The translations under genes and the position numbers were made by a program. From NCBI GenBank assembly GCA_900155495.1, contig FTLJ01000545.1, forward strand, positions 1 to 64,000: a DNA stretch of 64,000 nt. The letters run 5' to 3'. Numbering within the stretch: the first letter of the stretch is position 1; every line of letters starts with the position of its first letter. This document shows positions 24,001 to 34,569 of this stretch, piece by piece. This DNA is from Porogramme epimiltina. Taxonomy: Eukaryota; Basidiomycota; Agaricomycetes; Polyporales; Polyporaceae. The notes below the pieces were generated by a model that worked only from the letters and a program-made list of their open reading frames with translations, had not been told where the DNA came from and did not search any database.

Positions 24001-25783
24001 CTGGTGAATACTGATTATGTGTTCAGATTATTCCACTATATATTGCCACCCTCGAGGCACTAGAGAAGATACCTATCACTACCAACGTTCTTCATACCCT
24101 AGGATCCTTACTCTATGCCGCCTTTATCCGCATGCCTGAACCCTGTCATGGACCAGACGCGTTCTACAAGTTCTGGGCTCGTAACCAATCCGCCCTCTCT
24201 CACCTCAACGGACCAATCCCAGACAACCTCAAAGCTGCCCTCAGCGTGTGTCCCGAAAGCTATGGCATCACCCTTCCTTCGGACATCACCGCTTCCACGG
24301 AGTCCCAAACCGCATCCCAAGCACACGCACGCCATGCACAGGTAACTACCCAAGCCTCTGCATACATCCACCGCACGGGCACTGACCCTCCCACCACAAG
24401 CAGGCATCCCCCGGTATCTCCGCGCCTCTCACGAAAGCGTCCGCGACGGCGACCCCGCGCAAACACCCCCACGCTCGCCCCCGCGCGCCCCCGTCGTCCC
24501 CCGGGCCTCTGCTGCTTTCCTCTCCCTCTCCCGCGACCCCTCCCACCGCCACGCCCAACTCTAAACGCCGCGCCTCACACGATACCGGGAGCAGCTCGCC
24601 AGCACCGCACACTGCCGCCGCCCTCGCCGCGGCCGCGGCCGCGGACTCGTCCGACTTTGCGCCGAGCTCGCCCACGGACGCGGTGCTGCGCGCGCGGCAG
24701 CGGTTCGCGCCCGCGCCCGCGCGCACGGGGCCCGCGAGCCGCGTCGCCCACGAGCGCCCCGCGACGACGCCGGACCGCCCGCTGAAGCGCAGCAGGCTGC
24801 TCGCGTCCCCGGTCACCGGGGGCGCGAGCGGTGGGAGGGACAAAAGGAAGAGAAGCACGGACGCGGACTCGAACACAAACCTGGGAGCGAGAGCCGGGAC
24901 GAGCGAGGACGGCGCGCGCCGCGGCACTCGCGCGTCCTCTTCGCGCTCGACGGGCGGGCAGAGTGGACGGTGGCTCTTGGACTGCGTGGAGATTCCTGTG
25001 CGACGAGGAGCGTCGTCGGCCTCGAGGTCTACGCGGCCGTCGACGTCCAGCCGGCGCGAGAGCGCGAGTGGCAGGAAGGATAAGTCGTTGCCTAGCCCGG
25101 AGGTGTCCTTCCCCTCGGGCACGGCCCCGGGGCACGCTGCCGAGCCCGACTCGGAGGACTACGACGCGTGGGAGGTGCCCATGTACGTCGAGGAAGATGA
25201 AGCTGAAGAAGATGAAGATGAAGATGAAGACGAAGACGAGGACGAAAACACGGGCGACGACGAGGTGGACTACGTTCCGGACAGCCAGCCAGACCTCCCA
25301 TCGCACCGCGACGGCGGGGACGAAAACGAGCTGAATGTGGTGCCAGACAGCCAGCCCGGCGAGCACAGCGCACATTGCCCTGCCTCCCACGACGAGGAAG
25401 AGGACGACCCGCTCGTCCCGAGCTTCATGAAAGAACCCACAGCGCGCCGCACGTCCCCGCCGCACGAGCCCGCCCCGCCGCACGTCCCGCGCCGCATGCA
25501 CACCGCGCCCACTGAGGCACACGTCCCGCACAGGAGCCCGAGCCCGAGAGCAGGGCCGAGCACAGCGCCCCCCGCGCACACACACGCGCGCGCGCGCACG
25601 GCGTCCGCGCGGCTCGAGGAGCACCTGCACGGCGCGTGCGCGGCGTTCGACGCGGACGTGTCGCAGCTCGGGCCCGCGGCCATCGCGACGCTCGAGGAGC
25701 AGGCCGCGCGGCTGCACGCGAAGCTGCGGGCGCGCCGGCGCGAGGTCATGGGGCCGGATGGGCCTGGTGAGGGTGGTGCGTGA
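21039..25783 (+). CDS. RIF1: RIF1-like telomere and replication-timing protein, 1443 aa
   Basis: Eight exons give 4332 nt: 21039..21467, 21561..21773, 21823..22863, 22917..23428, 23478..23627, 23683..23974, 24027..24341, 24404..25783. Exon 1 to 2 is the least certain join (donor GTAATA; intron ends at AGAG). The first 950 or so residues are all-helical HEAT-like repeats with RIF1 N-domain features (DALVQVWQSLLLSQ, GFDEATRADAAVVLGGYALG, GPDAFYKFWARN). The rest is disordered: Pro/Ala/Ser-rich with basic patches (KRRAS, KRSRLLAS, RDKRKRS), a long Asp/Glu run, and VPDSQP twice, about 25 residues apart. Known role: chromosome-end length control and late-origin timing through PP1 docking. I cannot see an unambiguous RVxF/SILK pair. 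It converges on the cyclopropane synthase, 202 bp between stops. Confidence 0.75.
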
Positions 25784-25985
25784 GTGGCCGCTTGGAGGGC
25801 GAGTTGACGCAGGGGCGAGGGTGGTACAGAGGTCTCTATGTAAAGTAGGATTGCAGCATCGGGAGTACGAGTACATGCTGGTGTGTTTAAGTTATGTCGC
25901 TGTAATTTGTCATCCAAGTAGTCCGCGGTAGATAGTCAAAAGAAACGCGAGCACAGCGTCCATCCGTCCATCACATCGGCGTCCA

Positions 25986-28391
25986 CTACTCGAACACCTG
26001 GCACCCGTACTCGACGTTCCCCTCCCGTGTGAACGCGATGATATGGTCTGGAGAATCGCAGCAAATGTCAGCTCAGGGCGCGCGGTGAGACAGAAGCTGA
26101 TGATGATCGCTCACCTCCCAGTCGTCGTGTCGTGAACCCAATCTCGCAGTAACAGCTGGAAATAGACAACACGTTAGCCGAGGCGCACGACAGACCGTAG
26201 TCGCGCTCTCGACGCACTAGTAGTATATCCACTTGCGGCGGAATACCTCGATCTCCGCCTGCGCAGTCGCGTCGTCGGTGCCCATCACGCCCGGGTACTC
26301 CGCCTTGAGCGCTGTCAAACGCGCGAAAGCGTGGACAAGGCACCAACCAGTCAGCACTGCGGCATAGAACAGCAGAACGCGTGAGGTGAGAGGCGGGCGC
26401 ACCTGGGACGACGACCTCGTCGAAACGCGCCTCGAACCGCCTGCGCCACTCGCGGAGCGTGCGCGCGTAGTGCGGGCCGATGTTCGACACCGAGTCGACG
26501 ACGAGCCGGCCCCCAGAGCCCTTGTTGAGGGTCTCGACGAGGAAGGTGAGCGTCGGGAGGAATCCGCCCGGGAAGACTGCAGAGCGGTACGGGGGCGGGC
26601 GTCAGCGTGAGATGCGGCGGAACGGAGCGCAGGAGAAACGTACTCTGTTTCCATGTTCGACATTGATGGGGTAGAATAGACCGGATGCGGAGTGATCAGT
26701 GGGGTAAGTCGCGGGAAGCTCTTAATGGGCGGCAACGCACCCATTTCCTTATGAAGTCGAGATCACGCATGTATTTCTCGAATCCTGGATTGGCGCGGGT
26801 CGGTCAGGGTTGCGCACATTGCAATAACGGCACGCGGAATATGACGTACTGGCTTCGGGGATAGTGATGCCCTGGATAACACCGACTCCGGTCTCCTTGT
26901 TCAGTGCCCAGTCGATTTTTGACCAATACGCCTGTAGGATTCCGCGGCAATTTAGCCTCTAGTGTCACACGCGGTTGGTTGCGGGCACACACCTCCATGT
27001 ACTCCTGCCCAACTGCCTCCACCATCTCGACACTGACGAGGCGGTCGAACGCGCCTTCCCATTCGGGTGGCATATTCCTGTAGTCCATCAGGTGTACGCG
27101 GATACGGTCTGACAGGCCTGCCGCTGCTGCACGTTTGCGCGCGAGTTCCGCTTGCTGCGTCGAGAGCGTGAGCGTGTCTACAGTCGTGCCTGGAATTGTG
27201 GACGTGATGAGGAGAGACATGGAACCCCAACCGGAGCCGATTTCGAGGACCTGAAGAAGGGGAGGAATGATAGGACGCGTTAAATTGGGTTCCCACACAA
27301 AAGTTGTATGCGTACCTTGTGCCCTGGACGGATATCCGCCTTGCGAATTATGTGCCTTAGCTTGCGCATCTGAGAGTCCTCTAGCTGGTCCTCCCCTTCT
27401 ACCGGACACAAGTGGTGGTGGTGACCTTCGTGTGAGAATAGACCAAGTATGTTCTGTTGGATTCCCTTCAGCGCGTCGCCCAATTCAGACGCTGCGAGTG
27501 TCGAAGGAGTGGAAGCGCCGTTGGGGGACGAAACTTGACTTCTCCGTGGGGAGCCAGAAGACGACGCGGAACCTGAGGATATCTGATGAAGGTCGCCATC
27601 CAGTTCGGGGAAGATTCCGCAGGAGTATGTCATGTCCTTGGAGAGGAAGCCTGTAAGTTGGGGAATGTATCAGTAGGGTGTAACGCTCGCGCTCGCGCGC
27701 CGCGCACACAGCGATAGCCCGGCCGGTGCGGCGTGCTTCGGAGCCCCTGAAACAGCGCGAAGAACTGACCCATGAACATAGCGTTGCTGATGTCATAGTG
27801 CGCGCTGATGTTCTTGCGCGCGTTCGTGACCGTGTTGACTATATGCGCGGTGAGACCGAGTTGGGGCATGTAGCCCCCTATGCGCGTGAGGAGGGAATTC
27901 TCGATCGCGGAGAGCTGGGATTGGTTGGCCAGAAAGACCTGGGCGGCGTCGGCATGAGAACCATGGTGGCGGGAATTGAAGAGCGAGGGTAAGGCAACTA
28001 GGTGCTCACCATGAAGACCGTCACCAAGTCGTCGACGTCGACCTCTCCATACATGTACGCCTCCGAGAAACCGAGGTCGCCCATGGCGCACAGGCGCAGC
28101 CAGAAGTTGGGGTTGCGGACATGAAGCTCTGCGACTGGCGTGTGCAGGCTCCTCGAAGGCTCGCGTTGGGGGTCTTGCTGTTCGCCGAAGCGGTAGGTGT
28201 GCTCGGGCGTGTGGATGATGAGCGTGCCGTTCGAAATCCTTTGGAGGAGGCTGGAGAGTCGCGTGAGCTCGCGAAAACACGGTAGGGGGACGGGTCGCGC
28301 ACGTGGTGGCGGCCTTTTCGGCGAGAGAGCAGAGCGGGTGCTTGACGAAGGCGGCCGAGGAGGAGAGGGCGGAGCCGACGAGGGATGCCAT
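25986..28391 (-). CDS. cfs1: Cyclopropane-fatty-acyl-phospholipid synthase, 529 aa, with a 1-nt exon
   Basis: Twelve exons give 1590 nt: 28391..28303, 28250..28010, 27938..27770, 27650..27316, 27250..26993, 26931..26850, 26784..26741, 26644, 26576..26403, 26311..26218, 26155..26115, 26047..25986. It transfers a methylene from S-adenosylmethionine to a lipid double bond. Visible motifs are ISNGTLIIHTPEHTYRFG, NISAHYDISNAMFMGFLSKD, the SAM-binding VLEIGSGWGSMSL, SVEMVEAVGQEYMEVY, KWIFPGGFLPTLTFLVET, HYARTLREWRRRFEA and the Cys-rich end YYCYCEIGFTTRRLGDH. A Ser/Gly/His-rich insert sits before the SAM domain. The join KW-IFPGG needs one base, A26644, flanked by CAG and GTACGT. The Coprinopsis homologue cfs1 is known from fruiting studies; one-to-one orthology is assumed. 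Confidence 0.92.
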
Positions 28392-30193
28392 GGTGGGCGA
28401 GTGCGGGGGAGGGAGGGTTCGGCTACCTCGGGGAGGTGGAGAGGCCGATTAAGTACGAGTGGGGGAGAGCCGAGCTGGTGCGGCGACGTGCTCGGCCAGA
28501 TTGGACGGGCGCGATGATCAGCTTTCCAACGCCTTCCACGACGACGGCCTTGACGTCAACGACGGACGCGATCGTCCCCGGCGTCTCCTACTCCGGCCCC
28601 ATCGCGCTCTCCACAACGTTTGTGGCGTGCTCGCCGACCGCCGCGCACAGGAGGAGTAAACACGCGACCGCCGCGCGCCTCGACGTCGTCGCTGGTGCCT
28701 GCTGCAGAACCCAAGGGGTTGTGAGAAAGGGCGGCCGAAGACTGGGGAAGCCGCCGTTGCCATCGAGCGGATTGATGCCCGACGGTGCATACTCGCCCGA
28801 CAAGCCCTTTCCACTTCCAAGGGCTCGGTTCGAGCACCCCATCTACCAATCAGGGCCGTCGAGAGGAACGTCGTGTGCACCCTGCCAGTGCCACAACGCC
28901 AACGGTCTATTATACAAGCGCCGGCATCGTTAGCATCGCTCGAGATCTTTCGTAAGACCGTACTGCATCCATGACACTCACACGCGCAGAATGTCCCTGG
29001 CGAGTGCCCTGCCTTCAAATTCCGACCCTGCCCAAACCTGTGCATGGTCCGCGAATAGAGTCCGAGAGTAAAAGCACGCTCATGGTGGCTGACACGAAGG
29101 CCAGATGAATGTGGAACCGTGGACAAGCCGTGCCAGACGCTCGGCGGTGGCGTCGGGGCGTTGTTCGGGAGTCCGGAGCTTTCTTTTCAGGGACGTCATC
29201 CGGTCCGCGAAGGCCCGATTCCTTCATACGGTCACGTGCCACCACACCGATAAAATTCCTCTAGCTCGCTCGCTCTTCTTCTTCACCCCGACAGCACCAA
29301 AGCCGCGAGGCTCACGCCGCACAGGATGCCTGCTGCCCCCTCGGCAGGCATCCACACTCGTGAGCGGGCTAAGGTCTGAGCATTCCAATCCCCCTCGATC
29401 GACTCTAGCCGGGTCCGGTCTGAACAGACCGCGCGCCGCACCAGAAATCCAGTCCCGCCCCCCACTACTGCCCGGAGACACGCCTCGGCGTCGAGGGCGG
29501 GGGGCGTTGGACTTTGGGATACGGCGCGGGGATCGGGCGCGCGCGCAATTGTTTTGTGCTGCCCCCGCCCGCCTGCGGCTCGCCTGCAGGCGCGGTGGGG
29601 AGCGGCGCCGCCGCGTCCTTTAGTGCACTTCGCGGCTCGCGTATGTGGGGCCTCGCGCCCCCAGCGAAACTCGATTCAGACTACTCTGGTGCTGTCGGGC
29701 ACTTTGCTCTTGCAATTTTTTCCTCTACTCAGCTCTTCGTGAGCTATCGATCTCGTTGACATCGATCTACGACATGCTTCCATCGGCGATGGCCTGGTAT
29801 GTACCCCGCTCTTACATGTGTTCTATCGTGGTTCTGATCTCTGCACAACCTTCAGGTTTATGAGCATCCGTAGGTTGGGCCTGCGTGTTCTTAGCTGCAT
29901 GGGAGTGGGATGTTTGGACGAGAATAGGAGGCAGGCGCGGATAGCAGTTTGTTGTATGTGTACGATATGCGGTTGGCAATATAGATGCGTCCTTCTACTT
30001 CATCCTCCCCCGGAACAAGCATTCGACTCAACCCTCGAATGGACGGGTTGTCGGTGTATACCCTGCTTATACCTGTATACCACACCCAAGCCACGATGAA
30101 TCGCCCAGTGCCTCGTGCGAACATTCCTTGCCCACCAACGTCCACCATTATCATCGAGGAAAGTGGGAACCTCAAGAGACGACCCCCCTCGCA
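28392..30193. other. Intergenic, with a coding-like stretch near 28505-28933
   Basis: A plus-strand frame from ATG 28516 region to 28933 shows C/G-rich third positions and Ser/Thr-rich sequence (FPTPSTTTALTSTTDAIVPG, then GVSYSGPIALSTTF). No splice partner or homology was recognised, and it lies head-to-head with the cyclopropane synthase start. 29400-29640 is GC-rich. A short upstream ATG at 30096 is described under findings. Nothing else is supported. Confidence 0.3.
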
Positions 30194-30908
30194 ATGTCCG
30201 GCCCTCAAGCATCCCCTTCTAGAGAGCCCTCCCTGCCCTCCTCCGGCCTAACATACCAATCGCCAACACCACCCTCGCCCCAAGCCCTACCACCCGACAC
30301 CCTAGCAACCCAGCCCTCCGCCGTCCACGCCCCCGCTCCCGAACCCCCCACAGACCCACGTCCGCCCGCGGACCGCCCCCCATCGACCACCTCAACAGCG
30401 CCAAGCACGGCCGCGTCGTCCGTGACGGAGCAGCTCGAGCGCCTCACGGCCGCGATCCAGGAGGTCGGCGACGGCCTGCAGGCGTGCCGCGCGGCGGGCG
30501 ACGCGCGGCACGCGGCGTGCGCCGCGCGGGACGACGCGGCGCGGGCGCGCGGCGTGGGCGTGCAGAGCCGCCTCGCGGAGGTGCTGGCGCGCGCGGAGGA
30601 GGTGCTGGGGAGGGAGCGGGCGCGGCCGGTCAAAGGTGTGTGTTTTGTGTTTGCGTCTCTCCCTTCGGTGGTGAGGTGGGATGGGCTGATTGGGAGGTTG
30701 TGATAGGCTCGGCGACGTTTGCGCGGGACTTGCAGCGGGCTGCGTTTGGGTCGGGCGGGAGCTCTGAGACGGCGTCGCGGTCGTCGATGTTGGAGGCGAG
30801 GTCTGGTGAGTGGCTGGTTCCGATGCCCTTGGTCCATGGGTTTTGCTCAATGCGAGTTTGGTTGCAGATTCGTTGAGCACACGTTCGAGTACACGTTCAA
30901 AGTCGTAG
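30194..30908 (+). CDS. Small coiled-coil protein, 193 aa, unknown function
   Basis: Three exons, 30194..30635, 30707..30805 and 30868..30908, are joined at phase 1 twice; total 582 nt. The start is the ATG of MSGPQASPSREPS. Residues 1-75 are Pro/Ser/Thr-rich and look disordered. From about residue 78 (SSVTEQLERLTAAIQEVGDG) to 150 the sequence is Ala/Arg/Glu-rich with hydrophobic heptads and almost certainly forms a coiled coil, with HAACAARDDAARARGV in the middle. The tail is Ser/Arg-rich (SMLEARSDSLSTRSSTRSKS). No catalytic or membrane features are visible. Both introns have good sites (GTGTGT...GATAG and GTGAGT...TGCAG). A scaffold role is only a guess. The overlapping minus-strand frames here are shadows of the GC-rich codons. 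Confidence 0.55.
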
Positions 30909-31215
30909 TTGCTCGTGAATGGTGCTGAACTACATATACCCTGGGGACCAACGATGGACGATGGTGTAAGGACACAGCTCCCTCCTCTGGTCCGAGTGCG
31001 TAAACGCTGCGAAATCCAGGTTTGAGAGGTGCGTCTTGCAAAGTTCTCACTGATAATACCCTCCGGGAGGGCCATGGGCTCCATGACCTGGTCGGCCTCC
31101 GGACTGCCATTGGATTCATGTCGCTCCCTGACCCGAAGACGTTGCACCTTGAGGGAGAAGGTCAAGCAGCTTCGCCCAATCACATTACTTCAACGCTGTT
31201 CGCTTCCACGGAGGC
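30909..31215. other. Spacer before the right repeat arm
   Basis: No gene is supported. It includes the 3' flank of the coiled-coil gene. Confidence 0.35.
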
Positions 31216-31288
31216 CCATAGAGGTTGGCCGCGGCAGACATCCCTGCCGAGGAACGGCGAGGGTACGGTCAGCCTCACCCTCGAAGTG

Positions 31289-31296
31289 CATATAAA
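31289..31296 (+). promoter_or_regulatory. TATA box of right type A microprotein gene 1
   Basis: GCATATAAACCCC lies about 135 nt before the ATG at 31429, the same spacing as in the other type A copies. Confidence 0.55.
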
Positions 31297-31428
31297 CCCC
31301 CTCCTCGACCCCGCCCCTCTCTCCACTGAACCACCACCACTCCCAAGGCACAAGTCATCTCTCATCGACACCAGCCTCGGAACTTCACTCCGGTCAACAG
31401 TCTGAAGCGGAACACAAGGCTAGCCCAG

Positions 31429-31735
31429 ATGTCCCGCTTCTTCTTCCATCCTACTCGTCCGCCAGACGAAGCCTCGGTCTCGGAAAGGCCCCGTGCACCG
31501 ACAACTCCCCACCCAACCCTCTCTCGCCGCAACCGGTCTCAAGTCTTGCGCCCTCTTGTCACCCCCAGCGCTCCGGACACCTCGACGGTCCCTCCGGAAT
31601 ACGCAACCGAGTTCGCCGTGTCGCTGCAGAGACACGGCGGAGGCCAACTTGGTGGACGGTCGCAGGTATGTCAGCCTCGCTCTTCCCGCCAAACACGATT
31701 CTCACCCATCTCGTTCTCAGAGCAACACAAGATGA
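31429..31735 (+). CDS. Microprotein family, type A, right copy 1, 83 aa
   Basis: Exon 31429..31665 (79 codons), intron 31666..31720 (55 nt, GTATGT...CTCAG, phase 0), exon 31721..31735 (SNTR, TGA). It starts MSRFFFHPTRPPDEASVSER; exon 1 ends TEFAVSLQRHGGGQLGGRSQ. Same length and splice layout as 3193-3500 and 34263-34569, with about a dozen amino-acid differences. Basic and Pro-rich, with no recognised domain, signal peptide or membrane segment. The conserved TATA, leader and intron indicate a transcribed gene; the product and role are unknown. Confidence 0.5.
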
Positions 31736-32278
31736 TAGGGGATCGAGGCATGTTCCCATCGCGCCTGGTGCGCGGAGGGTCCCCCGGAGCCGACGTCTGT
31801 GGGCGAGTACGACGCCCTCAGACGGCTCGGTGACGGGACATGCTATGGAATTACGAGGGAGGTGTGCGTCGACTCTGCTCATGGGTCGATGCGGTTGGGT
31901 GGACAGTCAAGTGGGTTGTCGGGTGTGCGCGGCCTAGCGGGGTACGGTGACGGATGCGACTCGAACGCTTGTATCTTGTCCGGCGCGCCGTACCAACAGT
32001 CAATGCATGCCCGTGCGTTGACTCTACACCCCACGTTGCGAGAGACCAGCCACGACAAGTGTCAACCACTGCGTTCAAATGCTCCGGCGCGTCGATCGTG
32101 TTCTTTGGCGTCGCGGGCCAGCCTCCGAGAGGCGTGGATCGGCCATGCCGAGCGGCATGTCGTGGTGCGCATGTGTGTCAATCTCGAACCCTGCTCTTCG
32201 CTTCACCGAGAGGCTGACGTCGGCGAACATCCTAGCCACACCGTGAAGAGAGCAGCGTCAGCCTCCCCCCAGGAATCC

Positions 32279-32286
32279 ATATAACC
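32279..32286 (+). promoter_or_regulatory. TATA box of right type B microprotein gene
   Basis: CCATATAACCCCCC lies about 85 nt before the ATG at 32367, mirroring the left arm. Confidence 0.5.
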
Positions 32287-32366
32287 CCCCGCCGAACCGC
32301 ATTCTCTCCTTCAGCCAAACCACCAACACACTACCACTCCCCCAGTCGTATTCGTGTGGTCCCAAT

Positions 32367-32690
32367 ATGCTCGCCTATCTCTTCCACCCGACTCGGCCAC
32401 CCGACCCCTCTCCGGAGGGGGCTGGGGGTGGCCCCCGCCTCGTTCCCGATCACCCTCCCATCCCCTCCCCCGCCACAACCGGCCTCAAGTCTTCCCCTGC
32501 TCTCCCGCCGTCAGCCCTCCCGACACCTCGATGGTCCCTCGGGAGATCGCACTCCGAACTCGCCGTGTCGCTGCAGAGACACGACGGAGGCCGACTCGGA
32601 GGATGGCTGCAGGTACGCTCGTCACCACCCACCCTCCTTCCCGCTCGGCATCTCACTGTCAGCCACCTTCCACAGAGCCGCGGAAGATGA
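32367..32690 (+). CDS. Microprotein family, type B, right copy, 86 aa
   Basis: Exon 32367..32612 (82 codons), intron 32613..32675 (63 nt, GTACGC...CACAG, phase 0), exon 32676..32690 (SRGR, TGA). The protein begins MLAYLFHPTRPPDPSPEGAG and exon 1 ends SELAVSLQRHDGGRLGGWLQ. It is the only intact type B copy in the window; the left copy has lost one base. Compared with type A, the head FHPTRPPD, the E[FL]AVSLQRH block, the phase 0 intron and the S-x-x-R end are shared, while the Pro/Gly-rich middle is different and longer. No known domain. Confidence 0.5.
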   Translation: MLAYLFHPTRPPDPSPEGAGGGPRLVPDHPPIPSPATTGLKSSPALPPSALPTPRWSLGRSHSELAVSLQRHDGGRLGGWLQVRSSPPTLLPARHLTVSHLPQSRGR

Positions 32691-32972
32691 TAGGAGGTCG
32701 AGGCATGTCCCCTCCGCGCCCGGTGCGCGCTGGTAGAGGGTACCCCGCCGCCGACACGTCCTTGGGTGAGTACGACGCCCAAGGACGGTTCGGCAGCGGG
32801 ACATGCTCTGGCGACTAACGAAGGAGAGGGCTCGCGTCAGCCTCCGTCCGCGCGTTCAAGCGGGGCCTATGCGTTCAGATGGATTGCCAACTGGGTCTTC
32901 TGTGGTACGGGGTTAAGGCTGGGACGGCAGTCACACTACATGACCCGCTATATGTAGACCGTTCAATCCGGT

Positions 32973-34054
32973 TTCGGTACACCATCGAGTTTGAAAGCTC
33001 TCGCGGCGGAAGAGGCTTACTCTGAAACTCGTGAGCAGTAGAACACCGGTTGGTAGAGTGATTTACTTTGGAATTTCTATGGGCCACCGCTATGGAGCGT
33101 TTACTAGATGCCGCGTTTAGGGCAGGTGTTTTCGTGTCGCGCGAGTATCACATGACCCGTTCTCCTTATCCCGGCCCGCGAGCGCATTGCAAGCCCTTCC
33201 CATTGCGTAGAGATATTCATCTATATGTTAGCCTCCCCTTACTTGAAGAATCCTCCAATGCGATAATGATGTCAGTGCCCCCAGAAGGATCATGGTACTC
33301 ATTTGTGAGTCCACTCAGAGTCATACCCATCATATTCAATCGTCTTCACGCTACACGCAGGGTCCCCGATCTTCGCGGCTCACCCCTCCCTAGCCATACA
33401 GCCTCACATAACCAACCGTCGTATGCTCTCCTCAAGCGCAGATTTTGTGGCTGATCAGCTTGAGTGCCCAATACTCTCATCGAGAAAGCCCCCCGGGGAC
33501 ACTTACGCCGCACATAGTGGCGTCGAGCTAAGTGTCGAGCACGGTGCAAAATGCCAACGCTAAGGTTCAGGGAGCGGAAGAGCACGAACTATAGCGGGCT
33601 TGAGACACGCTCGTGAAGTATCAAACCCCATTCCCGAGAGTAAATGAGAGCGGGAAGCGATCGGTGCGTGTCCCGCTGCTGTCGTCTGTGAGGGCACCGC
33701 GACAAGAGACCAACGGGGAGAGAAGTGCTCGTTGTGAGTGGGAACGTGAAGACGAAACCGCGGTTTTCGATTCTAGGGGCTCACCAAGTACGTCTCTAAT
33801 GTGCGTATGACCTTGTCGATCGATCCATTCATTCATTCTCGCCTCCCCTTTCGCAGGTTTGCGGGACACACAGTCGCCCACCTCTTCTATGCGTACTCAG
33901 GTCCTTACGAGTCTGTGTTATTTCCGGATATCACATAGCCAGGACGTTATTCCTAAACACCTGAAATATACCCTCTCCCATTCAAGTATGTGAAGATACC
34001 CAAGTACCCCGATCCCGAGCAGGTATTACTCGCTTCTTGTGTCAGTCACACTGG
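32973..34054. other. Intergenic between repeat copies
   Basis: Short open frames on both strands without codon bias, motif or splice partners. No gene is supported. Confidence 0.35.
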
Positions 34055-34132
34055 CGGCTAGCCACGGCAGACATTCCGGCCGAGGGACGGCAAGGGTACG
34101 GTCAGCCTAACCTCTGAAGCACATATAAACCC

Positions 34133-34139
34133 CCCACTG
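34133..34139 (+). promoter_or_regulatory. TATA box of right type A microprotein gene 2
   Basis: CACATATAAACCCCCC lies about 130 nt before the ATG at 34263. Confidence 0.55.
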
Positions 34140-34262
34140 GACCCCGCATCTCTCTCCACTGAACCACCACCACTCCCAAGGCACAAGTCGTCTCTCATCG
34201 ACACCCGCCTCGGAACTTGCATCCCGGTCAACAGTCTGAAGCGGAACACAAGGCTAGCCCAG

Positions 34263-34569
34263 ATGTCCCGCTTCTTCTTCCATCCTACTCGTCCGCCAGA
34301 CGAAGGCTCGGTCTCGGAAAGGCCCCGTGCACCGATAACTCCCCACCCTACCCTCCCTCGCCGCAACCGGTCTCAAGTCTTGCGCCCTCTCGCCACCTCC
34401 AGCGCTCCGGACACCTCGATGGTCCCTCCGGAATGTGCAACCGAGTTCGCCGTGTCACTGCAGAGACACGGCGGAGGCCAACTTGGTGGACGGCCGCAGG
34501 TACGTCAGCCTCACTCTTCCCGCCAAATACGATTCTCAACCATCTTGTTCTCAGAGTAGCGCAAGATGA
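34263..34569 (+). CDS. Microprotein family, type A, right copy 2, 83 aa
   Basis: Exon 34263..34499 (79 codons), intron 34500..34554 (55 nt, GTACGT...CTCAG, phase 0), exon 34555..34569 (SSAR, TGA). It starts MSRFFFHPTRPPDEGSVSER; exon 1 ends TEFAVSLQRHGGGQLGGRPQ. All four intact members keep an open frame of the same design. Most differences between type A copies are single amino-acid replacements rather than stops. Role unknown. Confidence 0.5.

Larger units (their letters stand above)
31216..32972 (+). repeat. Right arm of the large inverted repeat
   Basis: Reverse-complement match to 1984-3705, with the same order (gene A, spacer, gene B) on the plus strand. The outer end is sharp at 32972. 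The spacer between genes is conserved too, for example TTGTATCTTGTCCGGCGCGC near 31970 and on the minus strand near 2950. No transposition hallmarks were seen. Confidence 0.85.
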
